Source of the DNA: RUG11237 sp045119215
GTDB taxonomy: Bacteria; Bacillota; Clostridia; Lachnospirales; Lachnospiraceae
Reading direction: 5' to 3'
Assembly: GCA_045119215.1 (NCBI GenBank)
Contig: JBGVDD010000028.1
Location: forward strand, 18,521-82,520
DNA length: 64,000 nt
How positions within the stretch are numbered: the first letter of the stretch is position 1; each line of letters starts with the position of its first letter. The notes under the pieces were generated by a model that worked only from the letters and a program-made list of their open reading frames with translations, made no database searches and was not told where the DNA came from. Positions 52,590 to 60,942 of the stretch are shown here, piece by piece. A program made the position numbers and the translations under genes.

Positions 52590-52725
52590 CGTATCTGTTC
52601 AGAACTACGGAATAGATACGGTAAATTGGGCAATGCCGACAAATGCAAAATTATCCGGTTTTTGTATAATACAGATTTTCTTACGGCCTAGCAGTAAATG
52701 CTGAGACCTGTACTAAATAGTTACA
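52590..52725 (+). repeat. Three-hairpin element, copy B
   Basis: 136 bp diverged copy of 52126-52262 in the same orientation. Some arm changes keep pairing (a G-U in hairpin 1 and in hairpin 2), while hairpin 3 has lost pairs in its left arm (GGCCTAGC). The CAATGCCGACAAATGCAAAA block is unchanged. Confidence 0.7.
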
Positions 52726-52852
52726 GATCATTTCAAAAAAGCCATAAAACAATTGCAACTATTAACTACTATTCTCATGTTACAGTACACAAGTACCTGC
52801 ATACTGTAACAGTATCATCACATACTACTGAAGACTTAAGAAATAGTATAGT

Positions 52853-52902
52853 AAATCAAATAAAAGAGATGTTTCACGTGAAACATCTCTTTTATTTGAT
52901 TT
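52853..52902. other. parS site 3 inside a 50-bp perfect palindrome/terminator
   Basis: The consensus parS at 52870-52885 has 17-bp flanking arms, matching perfectly to 50 bp. The palindrome covers the last codons and stop (52892) of the response regulator gene, so the same DNA probably forms its transcription terminator hairpin. Confidence 0.95.
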
Positions 52903-53536
52903 CTACCAAATTATTTTTTATTGCAAATACTGCTGCCTGAGTACGGTCTGAAGCACCTATTTTTTTAAACAAGTTAAACACATGATTTTTTACTGTTCTC
53001 TCGCTTATATTCAATCTATCTCCTATTTCTTTATTAAACAGTCCTTCGGCAATTAATTTTAAAATTTGCATTTCTCTCTTTGTTAATGCGTGCATTTTAT
53101 CTAAATCCGTTTCTTTTTGCAGCAATTTCTGATTTAATAATGGTATTAATTCTGGTTGAATATACTGTTCTCCTTCCATTACATTAAAGATAGCTTTTTT
53201 TAATTCATTTGATCCTGCATCTTTCAACAAATACCCATCAACACCTATTTCATTTGCCTTTATTAAATAATCAATTTCATTATGTACTGTTAAAATTACT
53301 ACTTTTATTTTTAACTGAGATTTATTTATTTTTTCTAAAACCTGAAGTCCATTCATATTTGGCATATTGATATCTAATAATAGAATATCTGCTGAGATTT
53401 TCTTTAATACATTCAGACATTGTAACCCGTCCCCTGCCTCTCCTACCACCTGAATTTCTCCAGACATTTCTAATAATTGCTTTAAACCTTCTCTAATAAT
53501 AGAATGATCATCTGCTATTATTACTTTTACAGACAT
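52892..53536 (-). CDS. NarL/LuxR-family response regulator (DegU-like)
   Basis: 214 aa. Receiver domain (VIIADDHSIIREGL; phospho-Asp55 in LLLDINMPNMNG; T/K switch in VVILTVHNE and LLKDAG) followed by a LuxR helix-turn-helix (LTKREMQILKLIAEGLFNKEIGDRLNISERTVKNHVFNLFKKIGA, about 145-190). It lies 1 nt behind its cognate kinase gene. The DegU-like layout suggests control of motility or exoproducts; targets unknown. Confidence 0.93.
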   Translation of the reverse strand: MSVKVIIADDHSIIREGLKQLLEMSGEIQVVGEAGDGLQCLNVLKKISADILLLDINMPNMNGLQVLEKINKSQLKIKVVILTVHNEIDYLIKANEIGVDGYLLKDAGSNELKKAIFNVMEGEQYIQPELIPLLNQKLLQKETDLDKMHALTKREMQILKLIAEGLFNKEIGDRLNISERTVKNHVFNLFKKIGASDRTQAAVFAIKNNLVEIK

Positions 53537-53537
53537 A

Positions 53538-54602
53538 TTAGTCCTCCTCTAATAATGGTATTTTTATAATTATTTTTGTTCCAACATCAATTTTGGAATC
53601 TATCTCCATACTTCCAGATAATAAATATACTCGTTCCTTCATCATTGAAATTCCGTATCCTGAATTATCTCTTTCTTGTTTTTTTTCCATTAATGTCACG
53701 TCAAATCCTGTTCCATCATCTTCTATCATAATATTTAATATATTATCCTTATAATTAAATACTACAAGAATTTTAGTAGCCTGTGCGTGTTTTACTACAT
53801 TCATACAAGCTTCATGTATGATACGAAACAAAGTTAATTTTACCAGACTATCACTCACTAACTCTTCCAATATTTGTTGATTCTCAATAGTGACTTTCAA
53901 ACCAGATTGACACTTTATTTTTTCAACCATTTGGCTCAAAGTAGTATCTAAACCAATATCATCAAAAGCCATAGGCCTAAGGTTGTAAATTGTTTCTCTT
54001 ATTTCTGATAAAATATCCTTAATATATTTTTGGGTGGTTTGAATTTCTAACTTTGCACGTACGCTGTCCACATCAATCAAGCTATTACACAGGTCCATTT
54101 TATTGTACACCGCAATCAAACTTTGTGCTGCTGTATCATGCAATTCGCTAGCAATTCTTTTTCTTTCCATCTCCTGCACTTGCAACATCTTTAGTTTTTC
54201 TAATTTTGGATTTTCCTCTTCAAAATTCTTGCCGTCTTTTGTCTCAAGTACTGGCAAAGAATCAATCCAATTCATAATTTTTCGGAGATTCTCTTCCTTA
54301 TTCTTATAAGAATCAATCTCTTTTCGCATTTGTTCAAGGGAATCTTCCAATTGACACTTTTCCCTTATCCACTTTTCTTTCTTTCTTTTTTCCGATTCCG
54401 TATTTAATTTTGGTGTAAATAATGCCAATTCATCCGTTTGCTCTTTGTAAATTGAAATCTTTTTTTTTAAATTTTCCAATGTTACCTTATTTGCATCTAC
54501 GGAAATTTCTTTTTTCATTCTTTCTTCTACAGTCTGCTGATAATATTCATATAGCTTTTTTTCAATTTCTTTTTGCTTTATAGATGTATTCTTCTTTTCC
54601 AC
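53538..54602 (-). CDS. Cytoplasmic sensor histidine kinase (DegS-like)
   Basis: 354 aa, no membrane helix. An N-terminal coiled coil (about 1-110) precedes a HisKA_3 dimerisation domain, RKRIASELHDTAAQSLIAVY (phospho-His155), and an HATPase domain with EACMNVVKHAQA (N box) and IEDDGTGFD (G1). This matches the DegS type of soluble kinases paired with LuxR-type regulators. Followed at 1 nt by the regulator gene. Confidence 0.92.
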   Translation of the reverse strand: MEKKNTSIKQKEIEKKLYEYYQQTVEERMKKEISVDANKVTLENLKKKISIYKEQTDELALFTPKLNTESEKRKKEKWIREKCQLEDSLEQMRKEIDSYKNKEENLRKIMNWIDSLPVLETKDGKNFEEENPKLEKLKMLQVQEMERKRIASELHDTAAQSLIAVYNKMDLCNSLIDVDSVRAKLEIQTTQKYIKDILSEIRETIYNLRPMAFDDIGLDTTLSQMVEKIKCQSGLKVTIENQQILEELVSDSLVKLTLFRIIHEACMNVVKHAQATKILVVFNYKDNILNIMIEDDGTGFDVTLMEKKQERDNSGYGISMMKERVYLLSGSMEIDSKIDVGTKIIIKIPLLEED

Positions 54603-54689
54603 TTAAAATTCCTCACTATATTTTAGCAAATATAACTTTCATAATTTGCCTACGGAAGGTTCTCAATTTTTTCAGGTGTTTTTACTCTG

Positions 54690-54718
54690 ATTATAAGGGA
54701 TATTTGGGCTAAACACAA
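54690..54718 (-). promoter_or_regulatory. Promoter of the DegS/DegU-like operon
   Basis: Minus-strand TTGTGT (54713-54718), 17-nt spacer, TATAAT (54690-54695). The 54603-54921 gap holds this and the divergent promoter, nothing else recognised. Confidence 0.7.
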
Positions 54719-54860
54719 CATAAAACTCCCGTATTTGTCACTTTTTGTTGTTAGTAAACAAATTTTTTTTCACATTTTTGTAACTTTTTTGTAAACCTTG
54801 GGAAACATATAATATGAATAAGCATTAAATTATTATATTTTATAAGGACTTTCCTTTTAC

Positions 54861-54889
54861 TTGTTTCTTATGAAATAATATATTATAAT
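54861..54889 (+). promoter_or_regulatory. Promoter of the alpha/beta-hydrolase gene
   Basis: Plus-strand TTGTTT (54861-54866), 17-nt spacer, TATAAT (54884-54889), in an extremely A/T-rich stretch. Confidence 0.55.
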
Positions 54890-54921
54890 ATTTAAGTATA
54901 TCATAGAAGGGAGCAAATCAA

Positions 54922-55860
54922 ATGAAGAAACATATCAAAAACTTTGTTTTATTGACTGCCGGCAGTATTGCAGCGATACATTTTTTAAATAAATTTTTGA
55001 AATTTAGTGCCACAGTTCGCGAACTTTTAAAGTCCACTACCGGACAGTATTACGACTGGCGTTTTGGAAATATATTCTATACCAAAACAGGAGAGGGCAA
55101 TCCCGTATTACTGATACACGATCTTACAACATCTAGTTCTGGGTATGAATGGTGTGAAATTCTAGATGAGCTTTCAAAAAAACATACCGTCTATACTTTA
55201 GATCTATTAGGTTGTGGGCGTTCGGATAAACCTAATTTAACCTATACCAATTTTTTGTATGTACAAATGATTTCTGATTTTATTAAAAATATTATCGGTC
55301 ATAAAACAGATATTATTGTAACGGGAGATTCTGCTCCCTTTGTTGTTACAGCCTGTGCCAATGATAATAGCCTGTTTAATAAGATTATTATGATTAACCC
55401 CACCAGCCTGTATCGTTTAAATGAAATTCCTTCTAAACGTACCAAAACTTTAAAGTTTTTTGTGGATCTCCCCATCTTAGGTACTTTACTTTACAATATG
55501 TATGCAATGAAATGCAACACGGATAATAAGTTTATAGAAAAATACTTCTTTAATCCATTTAAGGTAAAAGAAGAATATATTAACACTTACTACGAGTCTT
55601 CTAATCTGAAAGAAGGCAAATACCTATTTTCCAGTATAAAAGGACGATACACCAACTTAAATATTGTTCATGCGTTGAGAAATGTAGATAACAGTATGTT
55701 TATTATTGGCGGAGAGAAAGAAGAGGATATTTACACTACTGTGGAAGACTATACTCATTATAATTCTTCCATTGAAACCTTTATTATTCCTAAGACAAAA
55801 CATCTCCCCCAATTAGAAACCCCGGAAGAATTACTGGAACAGTTAAATATTATCCTATAA
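54922..55860 (+). CDS. Alpha/beta-fold hydrolase, membrane-anchored N-terminus
   Basis: 312 aa. An N-terminal hydrophobic segment (LLTAGSIAAIHFL) may anchor it. The fold is shown by PVLLIHDLTTSSSGYEW (oxyanion-hole region), YTLDLLGCGRSDKP, IVTGDSAPFVVTA (nucleophile elbow G-D-S-A-P, Ser around 141) and the final PKTKHLPQLETPEEL, which supplies the catalytic His. The elbow lacks the usual last Gly (GxSxG replaced by GDSAP), so the activity should not be assumed. Monocistronic with a strong terminator. Substrate unknown. Confidence 0.85.
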   Translation: MKKHIKNFVLLTAGSIAAIHFLNKFLKFSATVRELLKSTTGQYYDWRFGNIFYTKTGEGNPVLLIHDLTTSSSGYEWCEILDELSKKHTVYTLDLLGCGRSDKPNLTYTNFLYVQMISDFIKNIIGHKTDIIVTGDSAPFVVTACANDNSLFNKIIMINPTSLYRLNEIPSKRTKTLKFFVDLPILGTLLYNMYAMKCNTDNKFIEKYFFNPFKVKEEYINTYYESSNLKEGKYLFSSIKGRYTNLNIVHALRNVDNSMFIIGGEKEEDIYTTVEDYTHYNSSIETFIIPKTKHLPQLETPEELLEQLNIIL

Positions 55861-55890
55861 AAAATGCAGGTTTTTCAACCTGCATTTTTT
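55859..55890. terminator. Bidirectional terminator between the hydrolase gene and rsmG
   Basis: Stem AAAAAATGCAGGTT / AACCTGCATTTTTT with a short loop. Confidence 0.93.
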
Positions 55891-56620
55891 ATGCCAATGG
55901 CTCCTTGGTTGGCATTCCTGCCTTTCTAGGAAACTGCTTTTTTGTACTTTTTTTCTTATCTATCATTATAAAGCTTCGCTTAATCTCTGTGTCAGGAAGT
56001 AACACTTCCTTGCATTCTTTTAATTCTCCGCCTAAAATTCCGATTGCCTTTGTTGCTGCGCTTACTTCTTCCTGAATCATGGCACTGTCTGACTTATATG
56101 GAACAAACGCTCCGCCAATCCTTACAAAAGGAATACAATATTCAGAAAGAGAAGAAAGGTTTGCTACCGCCCTGGAAACTGCTAAATCAAAGTTTTCCCG
56201 ATATTCTTTATTCTTTGCCAAATCCTCTGCTCTGCTGTGAACCAGTTCAATACCATCTAATTGTAAGTTATCCACAACCTGCTGCAAAAATTTGATCCTT
56301 TTCCCCAAAGAATCCATTAATACAAACTTTATTTGTGGAAAAGCAATTTTTAATGGGATTCCTGGAAATCCTGCTCCTGTCCCCACATCTATTATGCTTT
56401 TTACCTTACTCATATCGTAGGCCTTGACTAACAACAGGCTGTCTAAAAAATGTTTGCTTATCACTTCCTCAAACTCTGTGATTCCTGTTAAGTTCATCAC
56501 CTTATTCCACTCAATTAAAAGCTCATAAAATTTCAAAAACTGATCTATCTGTTTTGGTGACAATTCCAAATCTAATTGTTGCAATCCTTTTTCAAAAGAT
56601 ATTGTATTATATTTTTCCAT
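55889..56620 (-). CDS. rsmG: 16S rRNA (guanine527-N7)-methyltransferase RsmG
   Basis: 243 aa. SAM-dependent methylation of G527 in 16S rRNA. Motifs: NLTGITEFEEVISKHFLDSLL, SIIDVGTGAGFPGIPLKIAFP (motif I), LMDSLGKRIKFLQQV and SRAVANLSSLSEYCIP. Full length with a basic C-terminal tail. Third gene of the mnmE-mnmG-rsmG operon, the standard origin-proximal order. Confidence 0.97.
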   Translation of the reverse strand: MEKYNTISFEKGLQQLDLELSPKQIDQFLKFYELLIEWNKVMNLTGITEFEEVISKHFLDSLLLVKAYDMSKVKSIIDVGTGAGFPGIPLKIAFPQIKFVLMDSLGKRIKFLQQVVDNLQLDGIELVHSRAEDLAKNKEYRENFDLAVSRAVANLSSLSEYCIPFVRIGGAFVPYKSDSAMIQEEVSAATKAIGILGGELKECKEVLLPDTEIKRSFIMIDKKKSTKKQFPRKAGMPTKEPLA

Positions 56621-56630
56621 AATTCTCCTT

Positions 56631-58508
56631 CTACTTTTGTGATAAATATATTAACAATACAGAGATATCTGCCGGGGAGACTCCTGAAATTCTGGATGCC
56701 TGTCCAATAGATACCGGCATAAATTCCTTTAACTTTTGTCTTGCCTCTATTCTTAAGCTTCCTACCTTATCATAGTCAAAATTTTCAGGAATTTTTTTAT
56801 TTTCCAGCTTCTTATACTGTTCTACCTGTTTTTTCTGTCTGTCAATATACCCTTTGTATTTAATAGATATATTTGCCTGTTCCGCCACACGATAATCTGT
56901 GTTGGTTCTTTCTGAATCAATGGGAGCTAATATATCGTAATTTAATTCCGGTCTACGAATCAGTTCTGCCAATGTGGTACCAGACTTTAATTCTGTACTG
57001 TTATGTTCACGAAGCAATGACTGTACTTTCTCATTTGCTCCCACATTGGTATGTTCCAATCGCTCTATTTCTTTTTCAATCTCATTTTTCCGTTTCATTA
57101 AAAGCTCATACTGGTCTTTGGAAATCAATCCGATTTCATATCCAAGTTCGGACAGACGCATATCTGCATTATCCTGTCTTAGTAATAAACGGTATTCTGC
57201 TCTTGAGGTCATCATACGATAAGGCTCTCTGTTTTCCTTGGTAACCAGGTCATCGATTAAAACCCCAATATAAGCTTCTGAACGGTCTAGCACAATCATT
57301 TCACGGCCCAGAGTTTTTAATGCTGCGTTAATTCCGGCGATTAATCCCTGAGCGGCAGCTTCCTCATATCCAGAGCTTCCATTAAACTGTCCACCGCTAA
57401 AGAGTCCCTTGATTTTTTTGAATTCCAAAGTTGGATTCAACTGCCTTGCATTGATACAATCATATTCAATAGCATAGGCATTTCTTACAATTTTGGCATG
57501 TTCCAATCCTGGAACGGTATGATACATTTCCTCCTGCACATCCTCTGGAAGAGAGCTTGACATACCTCCTACATACCACTCGTTGGTAGACAGACCTTCC
57601 GGTTCTAAAAAGACCTGATGTCTGTTTTTATCTGCAAACTTTACTACCTTATCTTCAATGGAAGGACAATACCTTGGACCCGTCCCCTCAATAATACCTG
57701 CATAGATTGGCGAGCGGTCTAAGTTATTCCGAATAATGTTATGGGTGTCTTCATTGGTATATGTCAAAAAGCATTGAATCTGCTCTTTTTGTATATCCTC
57801 CGGATTTGTAGAAAAAGAAAAAGGTGTAATTCTCTCATCCCCAAACTGTGGCTCCATTTTCTGAAAATCTATGGAATTGCCATCCATTCTGGCTGGTGTT
57901 CCCGTTTTAAACCGAAACATTTCTACTCCGTTTTCTTTTAGGGAGTCCGTCAAATGATTTGCCGCCTGCAAACCATTTGGACCTGTATGGGTAATATTTT
58001 CCCCGGTAAGGCATCTGGCTCTTAAATAAGTCCCGGTACACAGAATTGCAGCCTTACATTCATATATGGTTCCTGTATAGCTCTTTACGCCTTTTAATAT
58101 GCCATCTTCTACAATAATGTCTGTTATTTCTCCCTGTTTGATGGTAAGGTGCTCCTGATTTTGCAATACTTCTCTCATACTCTTAGAATACTCTGCCTTA
58201 TCTGCCTGTGCCCGTAGAGAATGAACTGCCGGACCTTTAGACACATTCAACATTTTTGACTGCAAAAAGGTTTTATCAATGTTTTTTCCCATTTCACCGC
58301 CAAGGGCATCAATTTCTCTCACCAAATGTCCCTTAGAGCTTCCACCAATATTTGGATTACATGGCATTAACGCAATACTGTCTACGCTAACTGTAAAAAT
58401 AATTGTTTCCAGTCCCATTCTGGCTGCTGCCAATGCTGCCTCACAGCCTGCATGTCCTGCTCCCACTACTACCACATCATATGTCTTTTTTAACACTTTT
58501 ACCGACAT
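56631..58508 (-). CDS. mnmG: tRNA uridine-5-carboxymethylaminomethyl modification enzyme MnmG (GidA)
   Basis: 625 aa. FAD-dependent partner of MnmE in making cmnm5U34 on tRNAs. The Rossmann FAD motif VVGAGHAGCEAALAAARMG opens the protein, then CNPNIGGSSKGHLVREIDALGG, RFKTGTPARMD and GLFSGGQFNGSSGYEEAAAQGLIAGINAA. The C-terminal helical domain that contacts MnmE and tRNA is complete. 14 bp behind mnmE. Confidence 0.98.
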   Translation of the reverse strand: MSVKVLKKTYDVVVVGAGHAGCEAALAAARMGLETIIFTVSVDSIALMPCNPNIGGSSKGHLVREIDALGGEMGKNIDKTFLQSKMLNVSKGPAVHSLRAQADKAEYSKSMREVLQNQEHLTIKQGEITDIIVEDGILKGVKSYTGTIYECKAAILCTGTYLRARCLTGENITHTGPNGLQAANHLTDSLKENGVEMFRFKTGTPARMDGNSIDFQKMEPQFGDERITPFSFSTNPEDIQKEQIQCFLTYTNEDTHNIIRNNLDRSPIYAGIIEGTGPRYCPSIEDKVVKFADKNRHQVFLEPEGLSTNEWYVGGMSSSLPEDVQEEMYHTVPGLEHAKIVRNAYAIEYDCINARQLNPTLEFKKIKGLFSGGQFNGSSGYEEAAAQGLIAGINAALKTLGREMIVLDRSEAYIGVLIDDLVTKENREPYRMMTSRAEYRLLLRQDNADMRLSELGYEIGLISKDQYELLMKRKNEIEKEIERLEHTNVGANEKVQSLLREHNSTELKSGTTLAELIRRPELNYDILAPIDSERTNTDYRVAEQANISIKYKGYIDRQKKQVEQYKKLENKKIPENFDYDKVGSLRIEARQKLKEFMPVSIGQASRISGVSPADISVLLIYLSQK

Positions 58509-58522
58509 TTTTCTTCTCCTTA

Positions 58523-59890
58523 TTATTTTCCCATACAGAATTTTGAGAAAATTTCTTCTACTAAATCATCTTCTACTTCTTCACCTAAAATATATCCTAA
58601 GGATGTATATGCACTCATTAAATCAATGGAATAAAAATCTTCCGGCATTTGATCTTGTATACTTTGTTCTACCAGTTTCATACTTTCGTATGCCTGTTCC
58701 AGTAAATTTTTATGTCTTACATTGGTGATATATATATCATCATTAAAGTCAATCTCTTTTTTAAAAAAATACTCCTTGATTTTTTTTGCCAGAGTATCCA
58801 TCCCAATTCCTTCTTTTGCTGAGATAGATAAAACTTCACCCTGGGTATGTTTTTTCATTTCAGCTTCATCTATCACCATTTGTAAATCCATTTTATTTAA
58901 CAGGCATAAAGATTTTTTTTCTTTTAGAATTTCACAGATTTCCAAATCATTTTCATCTAATGGTTTGGTGCCATCTACTACATATAGCACAAAATCTGCC
59001 TCTTTTGCGTAAGTTCTTGCCCGTTCTACTCCAATCTTTTCCACGGTATCCTTTGTCTTTCTTATCCCTGCAGTATCCATAAGCAACAGCTTAATTCCAC
59101 CAAGATTCACACTTTCCTCTAATACATCTCTTGTGGTGCCTTCAATATCTGTTACAATGGCTCTCTCTTCCCCTAGAAGCATATTCAATAATGAGGACTT
59201 TCCAGCATTTGGTTTTCCTACTATGACTGTCTTAATTCCCTCTTTCATGATTTTTCCATTTTCAAAAGAAGCAAGCATGGAGGCGATTTCTTCCTGTAAC
59301 TGTCTTGTAATCTGAATTAACTTTTCATTGTATCCTTCCAGTGAAATATGTTCCGGATCATCCAGAGCCGACTCAATAAAAGCAATCTCATACAATACCT
59401 TTTCACGGCATTCCTTGATTTTTTTCTTTAATCCCCCGGATAATTGATTCAGAGAATTTTTATAGGCATATTCTGACTTTGCATGAATTAAATCCATCAC
59501 GGCCTCAGCCTTTGATAAATCCATTTTTCCATTTAAAAAGGCTCTTTTGGAAAATTCTCCTGGTTCTGCCATCTGTGCTCCATTTTTCAACACGGTTTCT
59601 AAAACCTTCTGCACCACTAACATTCCACCATGACAATTGATTTCTACCGTATCTTCTCCGGTATAGGTTTTCGGTGCGCGCATGATAGAAACTAACACCT
59701 CATCTACCAATTGTTCTTCATCATATATATGTCCGTAATGTATGGTATGACTTTCCTGGGGGGATAGCTTATGTTTTCCCCTATAAATTCTATCTATAAC
59801 TTCTAAAGCATTCTCCCCTGAAATTCTTACAATACCAATCCCGGAGTTTGTCATGCCTGTTGCAATAGCTGCAATTGTATTTGTATTCAT
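58523..59890 (-). CDS. mnmE: tRNA modification GTPase MnmE (TrmE)
   Basis: 455 aa. The N-terminal tetrahydrofolate-binding domain starts TIAAIATGMTNSGIGIVRISGE. The G domain has VGKPNAGKSSLLN (G1), GTTRD (G2), LMDTAGIRKT (G3) and LLNKMDL (G4). The protein ends in FCMGK, the conserved C-[I/M]-GK motif. Acts with MnmG at wobble uridines. First gene of the operon, behind a good promoter and with a TetR operator just upstream of it. Confidence 0.98.
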   Translation of the reverse strand: MNTNTIAAIATGMTNSGIGIVRISGENALEVIDRIYRGKHKLSPQESHTIHYGHIYDEEQLVDEVLVSIMRAPKTYTGEDTVEINCHGGMLVVQKVLETVLKNGAQMAEPGEFSKRAFLNGKMDLSKAEAVMDLIHAKSEYAYKNSLNQLSGGLKKKIKECREKVLYEIAFIESALDDPEHISLEGYNEKLIQITRQLQEEIASMLASFENGKIMKEGIKTVIVGKPNAGKSSLLNMLLGEERAIVTDIEGTTRDVLEESVNLGGIKLLLMDTAGIRKTKDTVEKIGVERARTYAKEADFVLYVVDGTKPLDENDLEICEILKEKKSLCLLNKMDLQMVIDEAEMKKHTQGEVLSISAKEGIGMDTLAKKIKEYFFKKEIDFNDDIYITNVRHKNLLEQAYESMKLVEQSIQDQMPEDFYSIDLMSAYTSLGYILGEEVEDDLVEEIFSKFCMGK

Positions 59891-59949
59891 AAAAAATCCT
59901 CTTTGCTTGATGAAATACTAACATAAAATAATAACTACACTAACTCTTT

Positions 59950-59978
59950 ATTATATCAGACTCTTTTCTTTTTCTCAA
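59950..59978 (-). promoter_or_regulatory. Promoter of the mnmE-mnmG-rsmG operon
   Basis: Minus-strand TTGAGA (59973-59978), 17-nt spacer, TATAAT (59950-59955). The TetR operator lies 13 bp upstream of the -35. Confidence 0.8.
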
Positions 59979-59990
59979 CGAAAAAAGTTA

Positions 59991-60006
59991 TATACCGATT
60001 GGTATA
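59991..60006. promoter_or_regulatory. Second TetR operator, exact match
   Basis: TATACCGATTGGTATA, the reverse complement of the operator at 23656-23671. It lies between divergent mnmE and mtnN, upstream of both promoters rather than over either one. Confidence 0.7.
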
Positions 60007-60060
60007 AATAATAGGTTTTAACCTTCTTATAGTCTACTTAATGAAGCTTGTGGAAATATC

Positions 60061-60089
60061 TTGTCTCACCAGTTCAAATACGATATAAT
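60061..60089 (+). promoter_or_regulatory. Promoter of mtnN
   Basis: Plus-strand TTGTCT (60061-60066), 17-nt spacer, TATAAT (60084-60089). The leader contains a hairpin ATCTGTTC/GAACAGAT at about 60113-60136, whose left part shares CGTATCTGTTCA with the elements near parS. Confidence 0.7.
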
Positions 60090-60167
60090 GATTTCTAGCT
60101 TTGAAATGCGTATCTGTTCATTATCACAGAACAGATGTAAAAAATAAATCAAAAGAGAGGTTACAAA

Positions 60168-60869
60168 ATGAAAAAAATAGGTATTATCGGTGCCATGGAT
60201 GAAGAAGTTGCTGCTTTAAAAAAAGACATGACAGTAACTTCCACCAAAACTTTAGCTTCTATGGAATTTTTTGAGGGAACACTTCAGGGAAAAGATGTTG
60301 TAGTTGTTCGTAGCGGTATCGGAAAGGTGAATGCGGCGGTCTGCGCCGAAATCCTTGCCGGCATTTATAATGTGGACGCCATAATCAATACTGGTATTGC
60401 AGGTTCTTTGAACTCTAAAATAAATATTGGAGACATAGTAATATCTTCTGATGTTTTACATCATGATATGGACGCAACCGGATTTGGTTATCCCTTAGGG
60501 CAGATTCCACGTATGGAAGTACTCTCCTTTACTGCAGATACAACTTTAATTGATATTGCAGGCACAGTATGTCATCAGGTAAACCCAGAAATCGAAACCC
60601 ACGTAGGCCGCATTGTCAGTGGTGACCAGTTTATTTCTGATAAAACTGTAAAGGCACGTATAATAGAAAATTTCCAGGGATTCTGTACCGAAATGGAGGG
60701 TGCAGCCATTGCACAGACGGCTTACCTCAATAACATTCCTTTTGTTATTCTGCGTGCAATCTCTGACAAAGCAGATGATTCTGCAACAGAAGATTATCCA
60801 AGCTTTGAGAAAAAAGCCATTGCCCACTCGGTGAACTTAGTCAATGGAATCCTAAAAAATTTAGCATAG
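60168..60869 (+). CDS. mtnN: 5'-methylthioadenosine/S-adenosylhomocysteine nucleosidase
   Basis: 233 aa, full length. Cleaves MTA, SAH and 5'-deoxyadenosine at the glycosidic bond (methionine salvage, AI-2 precursor). Motifs: KIGIIGAMDEEVAALK (catalytic Glu12 region), NTGIAGSLNSKINIGDIVIS, VGRIVSGDQFIS, EMEGAAIAQTAYLNNIPFVILRAISDKAD (Glu of the ribose site and the catalytic Asp). Monocistronic plus-strand gene set between two minus-strand origin operons; AGAGAGG ribosome site. Confidence 0.97.
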   Translation: MKKIGIIGAMDEEVAALKKDMTVTSTKTLASMEFFEGTLQGKDVVVVRSGIGKVNAAVCAEILAGIYNVDAIINTGIAGSLNSKINIGDIVISSDVLHHDMDATGFGYPLGQIPRMEVLSFTADTTLIDIAGTVCHQVNPEIETHVGRIVSGDQFISDKTVKARIIENFQGFCTEMEGAAIAQTAYLNNIPFVILRAISDKADDSATEDYPSFEKKAIAHSVNLVNGILKNLA

Positions 60870-60883
60870 TCCATGTTAAACTA

Positions 60884-60933
60884 AAACTAAAAAATACACT
60901 TGAACTTTCGGCGTTCAAGTGTATTTTTAGTTT
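60884..60933. terminator. Long terminator hairpin between mtnN and jag
   Basis: About 21-bp stem (AAACTAAAAATACACTTGAAC type arms with one bulge), 7-nt loop. Works for both convergent transcripts. Confidence 0.93.
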
Positions 60934-60942
60934 TTCAATTTA

